Origin: Cytophagales bacterium
GTDB lineage: Bacteria; Bacteroidota; Bacteroidia; Cytophagales; Cyclobacteriaceae
DNA length: 37,251 nt
Reading direction: 5' to 3'
Assembly (NCBI GenBank): GCA_024643455.1
Contig: JAHEMV010000003.1
Location: 1-37,251, forward strand
In this document: positions 9,836-17,256 of the stretch, in pieces
Numbering within the stretch: position 1 is the first letter of the stretch
Layout: every line of letters starts with the position of its first letter
Position numbers and translations under genes: made by a program
Notes under the pieces: model-generated
Seen by the model: the letters and a program-made list of their open reading frames with translations, nothing else
Databases searched by the model: none
Told to the model about the DNA's origin: nothing

Positions 9836-10235
9836 CCAAATTATTATTAGCATCCCTTTCCGCACCCTTTTCCTTTATAATAAACGATTGAGCATTTGCA
9901 TCAGGGAGCTGAATTATTTCGTATTTTTTAATTTCAGACTCATTGGATAAAAGTAAAACCGATTTTGATCTATCAATAGTCCAACTTCCTTGCTCTTTAC
10001 TATCATCATTCCTTACACGTACATAAGTCCCGTCAATATTAAGTGTGAGCTTATTGAAGGTTGGGTATTGCAGCACTAAATCTTTTTCATATTTCTCACC
10101 CACATTTGCCACCTGCCAAGTATCAGAAATAAAAGCATAATTGATTTCAGTACCGTCTTCACTAAAACCGCTTGAAAATACAATAGCCCAAACTATTACT
10201 TGTAAAACTAAAAAATTAAAAATTGTGGTTTTCAT
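9813..10235 (-). CDS. Small exported lipocalin-like protein
   Basis: The 140-aa product has an N-terminal hydrophobic segment (MKTTIFNFLVLQVIVWAIVF). The body has the spacing of small lipocalin-like domains: an early DTWQV near residue 38, then TLNIDGTYVRV, a GSWTID strand and later strands to the end. The ATG at 10235 is preferred; a TTG two codons upstream (10241) would also be in frame but gives a less typical signal. The role is unknown. Bacteroidota carry many such proteins, often as lipoproteins, but no lipobox Cys is visible here. The gene is alone, convergent with pgi, and shares its 3' end with an inverted repeat. Confidence 0.65.
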   Translation of the reverse strand: MKTTIFNFLVLQVIVWAIVFSSGFSEDGTEINYAFISDTWQVANVGEKYEKDLVLQYPTFNKLTLNIDGTYVRVRNDDSKEQGSWTIDRSKSVLLLSNESEIKKYEIIQLPDANAQSFIIKEKGAERDANNNLEYELTRL

Positions 10236-10676
10236 CGACAAAAATGCATTTAACTATTTTTTTATTTTAACAGTACAATTTTAAGTTTTTTAATTAGATA
10301 TAACCGTTACACATTAATAGCATAAATGTTAAATGTATGTTTTTTATACACTTTTTAGTAAAATTCACTTGAACGGTGTGTATTAATCGAAAAGCTTAAC
10401 TATCTGGTAGTCAATAGAATTCGCCAAATCATCAAAATTTTGCCGGAACAGCAATAAAATCTCATTTTTTCATACTTAATCAGTACTTTTTACCTAATAA
10501 TCATATAATTAAAAGAAATAGTGAAATAATTAAGCCCTAAACAAAAAACATCAATTCCATTAAATAATTATTGCATTGATATTATGCTCATTTTATTTAT
10601 ATAAGAGATGATTTTGGTCAAAAAATAATTATGCAACTGTGATAATCAGATTTATAGTTTTTATAATTAAATAATT
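10236..10676. other. AT-rich intergenic region
   Basis: About 440 bases with no convincing ORF on either strand. A CATTTTTG element reads on the minus strand at 10246-10239, one mismatch from TAnnTTTG, just upstream of the lipocalin-like gene, but no matching -33 element is visible. The region must also hold the end of the speDE transcript. I see no strong hairpin with a U tract. Confidence 0.4.
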
Positions 10677-11966
10677 TTACTTATTTCCAATCATATCAGC
10701 TACAAATTTGGGTAATACAAAAGATGCTTTGTGGACATCATAACTATAATAAAGCAATTTATTTTTTGAACAAAAATTTCTAATTTTTTCTTCTTTCAAA
10801 AAATCAAACGGATTAAGATCGCCCTTTGAAGAAAATGAAAAACTCCACATACCAGAAGGAAAGGATGGTAAATACATTAAATAGCAAAACACGTGATCTG
10901 GTCTAAAAATCTTATTATAACATTGAAAAACACTCTTGAAAATATGTTGATTATACCTGGGTGATTCGCTTTGTGTAATCATGATTCCCTCGGGCTTCAA
11001 AATCCTATAAATATCCTTGTAAAAACGCTCTGTAAATAATCCCTCACTAGGACCCTCCGGATCATCGGAATCTATAATTGCAATATCATATAATTCAGAT
11101 TTACAGCTTTTTACAAAATTAACTCCATCTTCTACTTTAATCTTTACTCTTTTATCATTTAATGATTTTGAAATATTAGGTAAATATTCTGTTGACGCTT
11201 TTATTACAAATTCATCAATTTCTACCAAATCAATGCTTTGTACACATTCATGTTTCAATAGTTCACGGATTGTGCCACCATCACCACCACCAATCACCAG
11301 GATATTTTTGGGATTAGGGTGTGAAAAAACAGGGACATGAGCAATCATTTCGTGATATACGTATTCATCTTCTTCAGCACATACAATTTTCCCATCCAAA
11401 ACAAGGATTTTACCGAATGCTTCGGTTTGAAATATCTCTATTTTCTGAAACTGTGATTTGTGAAAATACAGCCGTTCACCGCTATGTCTGAGTGATAGCG
11501 CAAGATTTTCATTCCGTTCTGTAAACCAAATATTTCTGAAGGTTTTGGCTTCCTGCAAAATTGAATCGGATTGCTTTTTATTGATGAGTTTGCGATCATT
11601 TTTTTTTGGTAACAATAAATTGCTCTGACCACGATTTAACTCAATCGTAGATCCATGTGATGCTTCAAAATCAGCTTTTAAACTTTCGTATGCAATCCAA
11701 GGATCAATCGTATCGCCACATGTATAGATGTCAATAGATGCATAACTATATTCTGGCCAACAATGAATGGAAAAATGACTCTCTTGAATAACAATAACAC
11801 CTGAAACCCCCAATGGGGAAAAGTGATGAAAAGTAGAATTTATTACAGTAGCTCCGGCTTTTTCCGCTGCTTCCAGCATACTTTTCTCTACAAAAGAAAC
11901 ATCATCGATTTTTTCAATATCACAACCATACAACTCTGCAATGATATGTCTTCCTAATGCTGTCAT
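10677..11966 (-). CDS. Bifunctional S-adenosylmethionine decarboxylase / spermidine synthase fusion
   Basis: This 429-aa protein joins two consecutive polyamine enzymes. Residues 1 to about 115 are a prokaryotic class 1B AdoMet decarboxylase. Glu62-Ser63 in QESHFSIHCWPE is the self-cleavage site that generates the pyruvoyl group, and Ser55, His68 and Cys83 sit at the same numbers as in the Thermotoga enzyme. After a linker of about 35 residues, the rest is spermidine synthase (SpeE): ILVIGGGDGGTIRELLKH binds decarboxylated AdoMet, VEIDEFVI follows, and DSDDPEGPSEGLF is the catalytic signature. Cleavage at Ser63 would leave a small beta chain and an alpha chain carrying SpeE. The product decarboxylates AdoMet and transfers aminopropyl to putrescine. 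Its start abuts the stop of the upstream phosphatase gene with zero spacing, implying coupling. Confidence 0.93.
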   Translation of the reverse strand: MTALGRHIIAELYGCDIEKIDDVSFVEKSMLEAAEKAGATVINSTFHHFSPLGVSGVIVIQESHFSIHCWPEYSYASIDIYTCGDTIDPWIAYESLKADFEASHGSTIELNRGQSNLLLPKKNDRKLINKKQSDSILQEAKTFRNIWFTERNENLALSLRHSGERLYFHKSQFQKIEIFQTEAFGKILVLDGKIVCAEEDEYVYHEMIAHVPVFSHPNPKNILVIGGGDGGTIRELLKHECVQSIDLVEIDEFVIKASTEYLPNISKSLNDKRVKIKVEDGVNFVKSCKSELYDIAIIDSDDPEGPSEGLFTERFYKDIYRILKPEGIMITQSESPRYNQHIFKSVFQCYNKIFRPDHVFCYLMYLPSFPSGMWSFSFSSKGDLNPFDFLKEEKIRNFCSKNKLLYYSYDVHKASFVLPKFVADMIGNK

Positions 11967-12473
11967 TTAACTGGAGGTTGAAAAATCATCAGGTGAAGTA
12001 TAATATTCAAATGATGCATTTTCTTTAGAAACTAATTTCCATTCGTTTGCACCAATTGATATTTTCACAATGCCACTGGGTTCTAAGCCATCAAAATGAT
12101 GCCCTGTTAGATGCTCAACAAAATAGGTAAGTACTGGATTATGTCCTATCAATACCACTTTATTCCATTCATTGTTCAAATCCAACAGTATATTTTCAAT
12201 AATTCGTACAGATGCTTCATATAAATCGGATATTATAACCGTTTTTGAAATATCATAACTCAACTGATCGGCAATCAGTTCTGCGGTCTGTACAGCCCTC
12301 AAAGCGCTACTACAAATTATTGCATCAATATCGCCATTCTTCTTATAAAGGTATGCGCCAAGACGCGATGCTTGTTGAAGACCTTCGGGTAGGAGTTCCC
12401 GATCAATATCCTTCGCCCCTATTTCCGTTTGTTTGGCCTTTGCATGTCGGACAACAAATAATGTTTTTCCCAT
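11967..12473 (-). CDS. SixA-like histidine phosphatase
   Basis: The 168-aa product belongs to the histidine phosphatase superfamily in its short SixA-like form. The RHAKA motif lies at residues about 9-13, with the phosphate-accepting His. An Arg follows in ALRAVQTAELIADQL, and the second catalytic His lies in VVLIGHNPVLTYFVEHLTG. SixA removes phosphate from phosphohistidine on the nitrogen phosphotransferase system in E. coli, but substrates of Bacteroidota members are unknown. The stop is directly followed by the ATG of the SpeD-SpeE gene, so both are probably translated from one message. A role in polyamine metabolism is not implied by the sequence. Confidence 0.85.
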   Translation of the reverse strand: MGKTLFVVRHAKAKQTEIGAKDIDRELLPEGLQQASRLGAYLYKKNGDIDAIICSSALRAVQTAELIADQLSYDISKTVIISDLYEASVRIIENILLDLNNEWNKVVLIGHNPVLTYFVEHLTGHHFDGLEPSGIVKISIGANEWKLVSKENASFEYYTSPDDFSTSS

Positions 12474-12523
12474 GGTTTAATTAAAAGTTAGATGAACTAA
12501 TCATGTGCATCAAAATAGATCAA

Positions 12524-12556
12524 TTTGCTATTTTAATAAATTTTTATTGATATTTG
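12524..12556 (+). promoter_or_regulatory. Candidate promoter of topA
   Basis: TTTG (12524-12527) lies 21 bases before GATATTTG (12549-12556), one mismatch from TAnnTTTG. A start near 12561 would give a leader of about 23 bases. The same 110-base gap must also serve the divergent phosphatase-speDE operon. Confidence 0.4.
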
Positions 12557-12583
12557 GGCCTTTATAAAAAAAACAGGTTGTAA

Positions 12584-14899
12584 ATGTCGAAGAATCTAGT
12601 AATCGTTGAGTCACCAGCAAAAGCTAAAACTATAGAGGGATATTTAGGGAAAGATTATAAAGTAGTCTCGAGCTATGGGCACGTCAGGGACTTACCTAAA
12701 GGCGACATGGCAATAGATGTTAAAAATGGGTTTAAACCCACATATGAAATCTCCAAAGACAAAAAAGATATAATAAAAAATCTTAAAAATGATGTCAAAG
12801 GAGCTGAATTAATCTATCTGGCGAGTGACGATGACCGTGAAGGAGAAGCGATCTCATGGCATCTTAAAGAAGCCCTGAAACTGGATGATTCCAAAACAAG
12901 ACGAATAGTATTTAGGGAAATTACCAAAAATGCAATCCTTAATGCTATAAAATCTCCACGAGGTTTGGACCTGGATTTGGTAAATGCACAGCAAGCCAGA
13001 AGAATCCTTGACCGACTTGTTGGTTTCGAGATTAGTCCGATTCTATGGAAAAAAATAAAAAGAGGATTGTCTGCAGGAAGGGTTCAGTCAGTTGCTGTTC
13101 GGTTAGTAGTTGAGCGTGAGCGTGAAATTGAAAAATTTGATGTGGATTCATTTTTCAAAATATCTGCATTATTTAATTTAGAAGAAGGCAAAAAGTTAAA
13201 AGCAGAATTAAGCAAAAAGTTAGATAAAGAATCGGAGGCACTTGAATTTCTAAATAAGTGTTTAGGAGCTGAGTTTAAAATCAGCAAACTGGAAAAAAAA
13301 CCAGCTAAAAAAACAGCTGCAGCACCCTTTACGACTTCCACATTACAACAGGAAGCTAGCAGGAAATTAGGATTTTCGGTATCACAGACCATGTCTGTTG
13401 CGCAAAAACTATATGAGTCAGGGAAAATTTCTTATATGAGGACGGACTCTTTAAATTTGTCTCAGGAAGCAATTGATGGAGCAAAATCTGCCATTGTACA
13501 ATTATTTGGTTCTGAATATGTGGATTCGCGCCAGTACAAGAACAAATCGAAGTCTGCACAGGAAGCTCACGAAGCGATCAGGCCTACAAACTTTATGAAT
13601 CAAAATGCCGGATCAAATAGTAATGAACAGCGGTTATATGATCTGATTTGGAAGCGAACCGTTGCCTCTCAGATGGCTGATGCACAGATAGAGCGAACAA
13701 TAGCCACAATAAGCATTTCCACAACCAAAGAAAATCTCACTGCTCAAGGAGAAGTAATCAAATTTGATGGATTTTTAAAGGTTTATATTGAATCTACAGA
13801 CGATGATGATACAAATGGCGAAGATCAAGGTATGCTACCACCATTAGCCATTGGTCAAATTTTAGATCTTAACCATATGCTCGCTAAAGAAGGATTTACT
13901 CGATCTGCTCCAAGATACACAGAAGCCAGCCTGGTAAAAAAACTTGAAGAGATGGGCATTGGAAGACCTTCAACTTATGCCCCCACGATAACCACGGTTC
14001 AGAAAAGAGAATATGTTTTAAAAGAATCAAAAGAAGGCACAGAAAGAACTTATCTAGAATTTGTATTGGAAAATGGGAAAATTTCAAAAAATAAAAAGAC
14101 TGAAATAACCGGAGCTGAAAAAAACAAGCTTTTCCCAACAAATACGGCAATGATTGTTAACGATTTTCTTATTGGCCAATTCCCCAATATCATTGATTAT
14201 TCCTTTACTGCAAATGTAGAAAAGGAACTTGATGAAATCGCAAATGGGAATTTGTTATGGGACAAAATGATTAAAGAATTTTATGGAAGTTTTCATTCCG
14301 ATGTAAAGACCTCAGAAAACGTAAGTAAGTCAGATATTGGTGCCTTACGTGAGCTAGGTGTTGACCCAAAAACAGGAAAAAATATATATGCCAGATTGGC
14401 AAGATTTGGACCTTGTGTACAATTGGGCGAACTAGAAGATGAAGAAAAACCACGTTTTTCCAGCCTGCGCAAAGGGCAATTAATTGAAACAATCACTTTA
14501 GATGATGCATTGGAACTTTTTAAACTACCTCGTATTGTTGGATCTTTTGAAGATAAAAATATAGACGCAAATGTTGGAAGATTTGGGCCTTATGTACGCC
14601 ATAATAGCAAATTCTATGGTTTGAGCGAAGGCGATGACCCGCTAACAATTACTGAACAACGGGCTATCGAACTCATCGAATTAAAAAGAATTGACGATGC
14701 CAGTCGCGTTATAAAAAGCTTTGATGAGGATGAAGATTTTCAAATCTTAAAAGGAAAATGGGGGCCATACCTAAAAGCTGGCAAAAAGAACGTCAAACTA
14801 CCAAAAGATAAAACACCAGAAGACCTTTCGTATGCTGATTGTGTTTTACTTGCGGAAAATGCACCAGAAAAAAAACGAGGAGGTCGAAAGAAAAAATAA
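12584..14899 (+). CDS. topA: DNA topoisomerase I
   Basis: The 771-aa type IA topoisomerase relaxes negative supercoils by single-strand passage. The Toprim domain opens with LVIVESPAKAKTIEGYLG and contains the acidic ASDDDREGEAISWHL. The active-site Tyr is Tyr284 in ISYMRTDSLNLS. RAPRYTEASLVKKLEEMGIGRPSTYA-type sequence, here spanning residues near 440-465, is the conserved domain IV block. The C terminus has no Cys4 zinc ribbons. Instead it carries three degenerate TopA C-terminal repeats (LARFGPCVQLGE, VGRFGPYVRHN, KGKWGPYLKAGK) and a basic tail. This layout is usual for Bacteroidota TopA. The sirtuin gene begins 4 bases after the stop. Confidence 0.97.
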   Translation: MSKNLVIVESPAKAKTIEGYLGKDYKVVSSYGHVRDLPKGDMAIDVKNGFKPTYEISKDKKDIIKNLKNDVKGAELIYLASDDDREGEAISWHLKEALKLDDSKTRRIVFREITKNAILNAIKSPRGLDLDLVNAQQARRILDRLVGFEISPILWKKIKRGLSAGRVQSVAVRLVVEREREIEKFDVDSFFKISALFNLEEGKKLKAELSKKLDKESEALEFLNKCLGAEFKISKLEKKPAKKTAAAPFTTSTLQQEASRKLGFSVSQTMSVAQKLYESGKISYMRTDSLNLSQEAIDGAKSAIVQLFGSEYVDSRQYKNKSKSAQEAHEAIRPTNFMNQNAGSNSNEQRLYDLIWKRTVASQMADAQIERTIATISISTTKENLTAQGEVIKFDGFLKVYIESTDDDDTNGEDQGMLPPLAIGQILDLNHMLAKEGFTRSAPRYTEASLVKKLEEMGIGRPSTYAPTITTVQKREYVLKESKEGTERTYLEFVLENGKISKNKKTEITGAEKNKLFPTNTAMIVNDFLIGQFPNIIDYSFTANVEKELDEIANGNLLWDKMIKEFYGSFHSDVKTSENVSKSDIGALRELGVDPKTGKNIYARLARFGPCVQLGELEDEEKPRFSSLRKGQLIETITLDDALELFKLPRIVGSFEDKNIDANVGRFGPYVRHNSKFYGLSEGDDPLTITEQRAIELIELKRIDDASRVIKSFDEDEDFQILKGKWGPYLKAGKKNVKLPKDKTPEDLSYADCVLLAENAPEKKRGGRKKK

Positions 14900-14903
14900 G
14901 TTC

Positions 14904-15596
14904 ATGAAAAAAATCGTTGTCCTTTCAGGAGCAGGGGTTAGTGCAGAAAGCGGAATAAAAACATTCCGCGATTCTGGAGGATTGTGGGAAGGATATGATG
15001 TGATGGATGTTGCATCTCCTGAAGGTTGGTCAAAAGACCGAGAATTGGTGCTCAATTTTTATAACGAACGTCGAAAAATTGCCATCTCTGCAATTCCCAA
15101 CCAGGGCCATCAAATAATTGCCGAGTTGGAACAATCCTTTAATGTGACCGTCGTAACGCAAAACGTAGATAACCTCCATGAAAAAGCTGGATCGACCAAA
15201 GTTATTCATCTTCATGGAGAACTATTTAAATCTCGTAGTACGGTAGATCCCAACCTAATTTATGACATAACGGGTTGGGAATTGAAGTCTGGAGATACTT
15301 GTGAAAAAGGGTCTCAATTGCGCCCGAATATAGTTTGGTTTGGTGAATTGGTACCTATGATGAATGTCGCAATTGAAGAAACACTATCTGCAGATATTTT
15401 TATTGTAATAGGCACATCTTTACAGGTATATCCTGCTGCGGGTCTTCTGGAATATGTCAAATCCTCATACCCCAAATTTATCATCGATCCGAATATGCCC
15501 AATATTCCCATGAGACCCAATCTTACTTTGATTCAAGAAGTTGGGAGTGTAGGTATGAAAAAAGTACAAGAAATCCTTATGAAGGAATACCTTTAG
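14904..15596 (+). CDS. cobB: NAD-dependent protein deacylase, Sir2/CobB class III, without Cys4 zinc site
   Basis: The 230-aa sirtuin removes acyl groups from lysines using NAD+. It shows GAGVSAESGIKTFRD at the NAD site, TQNVDNLHEKAG, catalytic His104 in VIHLHGELF, and the GTSLQVYPAAG block. Tyr53 and Arg56 in NFYNERR match the pair that lets class III sirtuins such as E. coli CobB accept succinyl-lysine. The usual two Cys pairs are missing: only Cys133 remains in the GDTCEKGSQLRPNIVWFGE region, so a structural zinc site is probably absent. I chose ATG 14904 because the Rossmann strand KKIVVLSGAG starts there; the longer frame from 14832 overlaps topA. It follows topA by 4 bases and is likely cotranscribed. 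Confidence 0.93.
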   Translation: MKKIVVLSGAGVSAESGIKTFRDSGGLWEGYDVMDVASPEGWSKDRELVLNFYNERRKIAISAIPNQGHQIIAELEQSFNVTVVTQNVDNLHEKAGSTKVIHLHGELFKSRSTVDPNLIYDITGWELKSGDTCEKGSQLRPNIVWFGELVPMMNVAIEETLSADIFIVIGTSLQVYPAAGLLEYVKSSYPKFIIDPNMPNIPMRPNLTLIQEVGSVGMKKVQEILMKEYL

Positions 15597-15671
15597 AGCC
15601 ACATTTCCAATTTGATATTAATTCTCTTCCTTTTTGGTTTTCAATAAAAATGAAATCAAAAAGTTCTTATC

Positions 15672-15702
15672 TTTGATCTAACTGATCTGATACTATTTTT
15701 GC
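15672..15702 (+). promoter_or_regulatory. Strong Bacteroidota-type promoter close to a start codon
   Basis: TTTG (15672-15675) is followed after 18 bases by TATTTTTGC (15694-15702), a full match to the Bacteroidota consensus. The expected start lies at about 15706-15709, only a few bases before the ATG at 15710, so the message may be nearly leaderless. Confidence 0.6.
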
Positions 15703-15709
15703 AAATTTT

Positions 15710-17236
15710 ATGATACAACGTGTTTTTTTATCCGGTTCTATAATTCTCCTATTCTCAATTCAAGGATTCAGTCAATCTTCTTTAGTTACAGAATATAATG
15801 CTGATAGCACAATTCGATCTGAAGGAATGATCGATGAAGCCAATCTTAAGCAAGGGAACTGGTCCTATTATAATAACACAGGAAATCTGGTACAAATGGG
15901 ACGTTTTAACGATAATATGCGGACAGGTATGTGGCTTGCGTATGATTTATCAGGAAATATTATTATGGAAACCTACTTTGAAAACGATATATCAAATGGA
16001 ATCCTTCGGAAATATTATCCAGGAAGGAAAATTAAGGAAGAGGGTGAAATTAATGCAGACATACGGGTTGGAGATTGGAAGGAATATTATCAAAATGGTA
16101 AAATAAAGCTAATTGGTAATTATATGAACGGACTTAAAGTTGGCAAATGGAGATATTACTTTGAGTCAGGTCATCTTCAAAGTGAAGCACTTTATACTAG
16201 TGATTCCCTCAATGGTAAATTTATTACGTATTTTCCGATTATAGGAACAAAGGAATTGGAGATGGAATATGTAATGGGTAAAAAGTACGGAAAGTATGAA
16301 GCCTATTACGAGAATGGCCAGCTTAAGCGTACTGGAGTTTATCAAAATGATAAAGAAATCAGCGATTGGAAGGAATACTATGAAAATGGTTTTGTAAAAG
16401 CTGAAGAAAAATATATTGATGGCCTTCCAAGTGGTAAATGGACTTATTATTATCCCTACTCTGGCATTCTGAAAGAAATTACTTTTGAAAACGGATTGCT
16501 TGAAGGAGTGTATATTGAAAATTTTGAAGACAATAGAAAAAGTGTTCGTGGGCAATATAAAAATGGAATGCGCATTGGAACCTGGTACAATTATCATGAA
16601 AATGAAAAAATATTTTCATTCGGAGAATATGAAAATGATCTGAGAAACGGTAATTGGAAATATTTTGACGATAAGGGAAATCTAATGGCTGAAGGAAATT
16701 TTGAAAATGACAAAGAACAAGGTCAATGGTTTTTTTATTATCCTAATGGGGTTCTTAGGGCCATCGGATCATATAAAGAAGGAAAAGAAGATGGATTATG
16801 GGGCAATTTTCATGAAAATTCCATGTTGAAGCTGGAAGAAACCTGGCAGGATGGAAAATTACTTAGCACAGGTCCTTTCTTTACCGCATACGGCGATTCG
16901 TTACCATCAGGAACACTTAAAAACGGCGAAGGGACACTTAAAAAATATGCCAATGACCAATCATTATTAGAGGAGTTGACTTATAAAAATGGTGCAAAAA
17001 ACGGCCCTGCCAAGTTGTACAATGAAAAAGGTGAGTTTGCGGCAGAAGGGAACTATGTGGCCAACAAAAAAGATGGTCTTTGGAAGTATTATTATAGCAA
17101 TGGAAATGTAGAATCTCAGGGGAACTATAAAGAAGATCAACTTGAAGGACTTTGGGTTTTCTTTAGTAAGTCTGGAAAAGCAATTGATAAAAAGGACTAT
17201 ACCAAACTTAGAAAACTGGAAGAAAGCCTTGAGTAA
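15710..17236 (+). CDS. Exported YwqK/MORN-like repeat protein
   Basis: The 508-aa product has a Sec signal peptide ending near residue 22 (IQGFSQSS). The rest is a tandem array of roughly 23-residue units with a pattern such as GxWxxYYxNGxLxxxGxYxxG, repeated about 18 times, as in NLKQGNWSYYNNTGNLVQMG and KKDGLWKYYYSNGNVESQG. These units resemble MORN repeats and the family named YwqK antitoxin-like. In Bacteroidota such proteins are exported and usually of unknown role; no toxin partner is next to this gene. The signal sequence at the first ATG fixes the start. One region near residues 385-405 breaks the repeat. I can assign the fold class but not the function. Confidence 0.82.
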   Translation: MIQRVFLSGSIILLFSIQGFSQSSLVTEYNADSTIRSEGMIDEANLKQGNWSYYNNTGNLVQMGRFNDNMRTGMWLAYDLSGNIIMETYFENDISNGILRKYYPGRKIKEEGEINADIRVGDWKEYYQNGKIKLIGNYMNGLKVGKWRYYFESGHLQSEALYTSDSLNGKFITYFPIIGTKELEMEYVMGKKYGKYEAYYENGQLKRTGVYQNDKEISDWKEYYENGFVKAEEKYIDGLPSGKWTYYYPYSGILKEITFENGLLEGVYIENFEDNRKSVRGQYKNGMRIGTWYNYHENEKIFSFGEYENDLRNGNWKYFDDKGNLMAEGNFENDKEQGQWFFYYPNGVLRAIGSYKEGKEDGLWGNFHENSMLKLEETWQDGKLLSTGPFFTAYGDSLPSGTLKNGEGTLKKYANDQSLLEELTYKNGAKNGPAKLYNEKGEFAAEGNYVANKKDGLWKYYYSNGNVESQGNYKEDQLEGLWVFFSKSGKAIDKKDYTKLRKLEESLE

Positions 17237-17256
17237 TTCGCATCCAAGAAAATATA

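Noticed and set aside
10236-10241. TTG start two codons upstream for the lipocalin-like gene
   Set aside because: The ATG at 10235 gives a normal signal peptide (MKTT...), so the TTG is not needed.
14832-14903. N-terminal extension of the sirtuin
   Set aside because: It overlaps topA in another frame and adds basic residues not seen in the family; ATG 14904 starts directly before the NAD-binding strand.
16166-16597. 143-aa antisense ORF inside the repeat-protein gene
   Set aside because: It lies opposite a strong coding frame with clear repeats and its product has no recognisable domain; a shadow of codon usage.
15710-17236. Toxin-antitoxin system suggested by the YwqK 'antitoxin' family name
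   Set aside because: The protein is exported and long, and no toxin-like neighbour exists. The family name does not imply a toxin-antitoxin pair here.
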